Positions 63,455-64,000 of a stretch of 64,000 nucleotides of DNA are shown piece by piece; the stretch's first letter is position 1, and each line of letters opens with the position of its first letter. The notes beneath the pieces are model-generated. The model had not been told where the DNA came from, searched no databases, and saw only the letters and a program-made list of their open reading frames with translations. The stretch is from NCBI RefSeq assembly GCF_010820555.1, contig NZ_JAAIKD010000001.1, positions 411,885 to 475,884 on the forward strand. Direction: 5' to 3'. This stretch comes from Psychroflexus aurantiacus. GTDB taxonomy: Bacteria > Bacteroidota > Bacteroidia > Flavobacteriales > Flavobacteriaceae. The position numbers and the translations under genes are program-made.

Positions 63455-64000
63455 CTAAAGTTGCTTGACATATAACCAGGCCTCTGGGTTTTCGGTCGCT
63501 TTTATTGTTCTAAGCTGAGACAAGGCCTCCTCTTTTTGCACGTAACTGTCAAAAGCTACCTGGTGTAATCCATAGGCGTTTTCTCCTATCATCGAAGCCT
63601 TATAACCCTGAGCCCGGAGAAGCTCTACTTTTCTAATAGCATTGCTTTTGACTCGAAAAGCTCCGGCAATAATGTGGTATTTTGGTTTTAAAGTTTCAAG
63701 CTTTGTGGTGCTTAAAGGAAGTTCGGATAAGGTATAGCTGAATTCTGCACTTTGAATTTTATCCTGCAGGAGGGATTCTGCTTTTTGAGCTTCCGCGTCG
63801 TTATGTGATATCACGTAGGTATTATACTGGTACAATCCTCCAAAACCGATAAGGCTTAGAGCAATCACGCCAACTGCAGCATATTTTAGATAAGGTCTGC
63901 GATGTTTTACTTCTGAAGTTTCTTCTGCCATAACCGGAGCTTGCAGCGTTCTGACTTTTACCCCGGAGTCCTCTTCTGCTGCATTTTCCTGCAGGGCTTG
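63455..64000 (-). CDS. SPOR-domain protein, N-terminus beyond the window
   Basis: At least 181 codons. The frame has an internal ATG at 63931, but it stays open for 23 further codons (acidic, QALQENAAEEDSGVKVRTLQ) to the right edge, so the true start lies outside. A single membrane helix (YLKYAAVGVIALSLIGFGGLY) is followed by a periplasmic region and a C-terminal SPOR domain (YHIIAGAFRVKSNAIRKVELLRAQGYKA...AWLYVKQL) that binds denuded septal peptidoglycan. In relatives the cytosolic part carries HU/CCDC81-like domains; they would lie to the right. Confidence 0.88.
   Translation of the reverse strand, partial: QALQENAAEEDSGVKVRTLQAPVMAEETSEVKHRRPYLKYAAVGVIALSLIGFGGLYQYNTYVISHNDAEAQKAESLLQDKIQSAEFSYTLSELPLSTTKLETLKPKYHIIAGAFRVKSNAIRKVELLRAQGYKASMIGENAYGLHQVAFDSYVQKEEALSQLRTIKATENPEAWLYVKQL

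Overview
The window looks like a chromosomal segment of a marine-type member of the Flavobacteriaceae (Bacteroidota). The evidence is moderate-to-low GC, Bacteroidota-style promoter boxes (TTG, then about 17-23 nt, then TAnnTTTG), weak Shine-Dalgarno sequences, and typical family genes. These genes are the purD/DUF6341/DUF6427/DUF4254/GT9 neighbourhood, an OmpA porin with thrombospondin type-3 calcium repeats, VCBS/ASPIC lipoproteins, a SPOR protein next to an acyl-CoA thioesterase, and an AraC regulator divergent from hemA. No prophage, insertion sequence or CRISPR array was found. Most of the window is housekeeping sequence.

Layout. 1-4.5 kb: end fragment of a leftward gene, purD, two small membrane-protein families, DUF4254 and a GT9 glycosyltransferase. 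4.5-15.5 kb: Mn-type superoxide dismutase, then a rightward run with an AddA-like helicase-nuclease, kbl, OmpA porin, an AddB-like nuclease and recJ; three of the five are recombination/repair enzymes. 15.6-16.9 kb: LysE exporter, tRNA-Cys(GCA), folB. 17.0-23.5 kb: a five-gene MacB-like tripartite efflux operon (ATPase, two permeases, adaptor, TolC) followed by tsaB. 23.5-28.8 kb: MscS channel, metG, a DUF6364/PIN toxin-antitoxin pair, LD-carboxypeptidase, a small lipoprotein. 29.2-39.4 kb: YraN, pirin, glnS, TauE exporter, Lrp regulator, pyruvate carboxylase, a redoxin and a DUF2914 membrane protein. 39.8-44.5 kb: a two-gene lipoprotein operon, VCBS/ASPIC plus vanadium-type haloperoxidase.

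44.47-45.23 kb is the most unusual part. A tandem array with a period of about 92 bp lies directly 3' of a leftward tRNA-Ala(GGC) gene. Every unit holds a 50-nt module that resembles the 3' part of that tRNA, with a hairpin in place of the T-loop, plus a copy of the terminator-like hairpin that follows the tRNA. It looks like a Bacteroidota analogue of the tRNA-Tyr-derived repeats at E. coli tyrT (RtT RNA).

45.3-64 kb: HupE-like protein, dCMP deaminase, S41 protease, ATP-dependent DNA ligase, small membrane protein, CIA30 protein, 3-methyladenine glycosylase, an unknown secreted protein, AraC regulator, hemA-hemC-hemD, an EEP-family lipoprotein, a pair of M16 peptidase-like proteins (one with and one without the zinc motif), DUF4199, rplU (with a C-terminal extension)-rpmA, a cytochrome-b-like membrane protein, acyl-CoA thioesterase and a SPOR protein running off the right edge.
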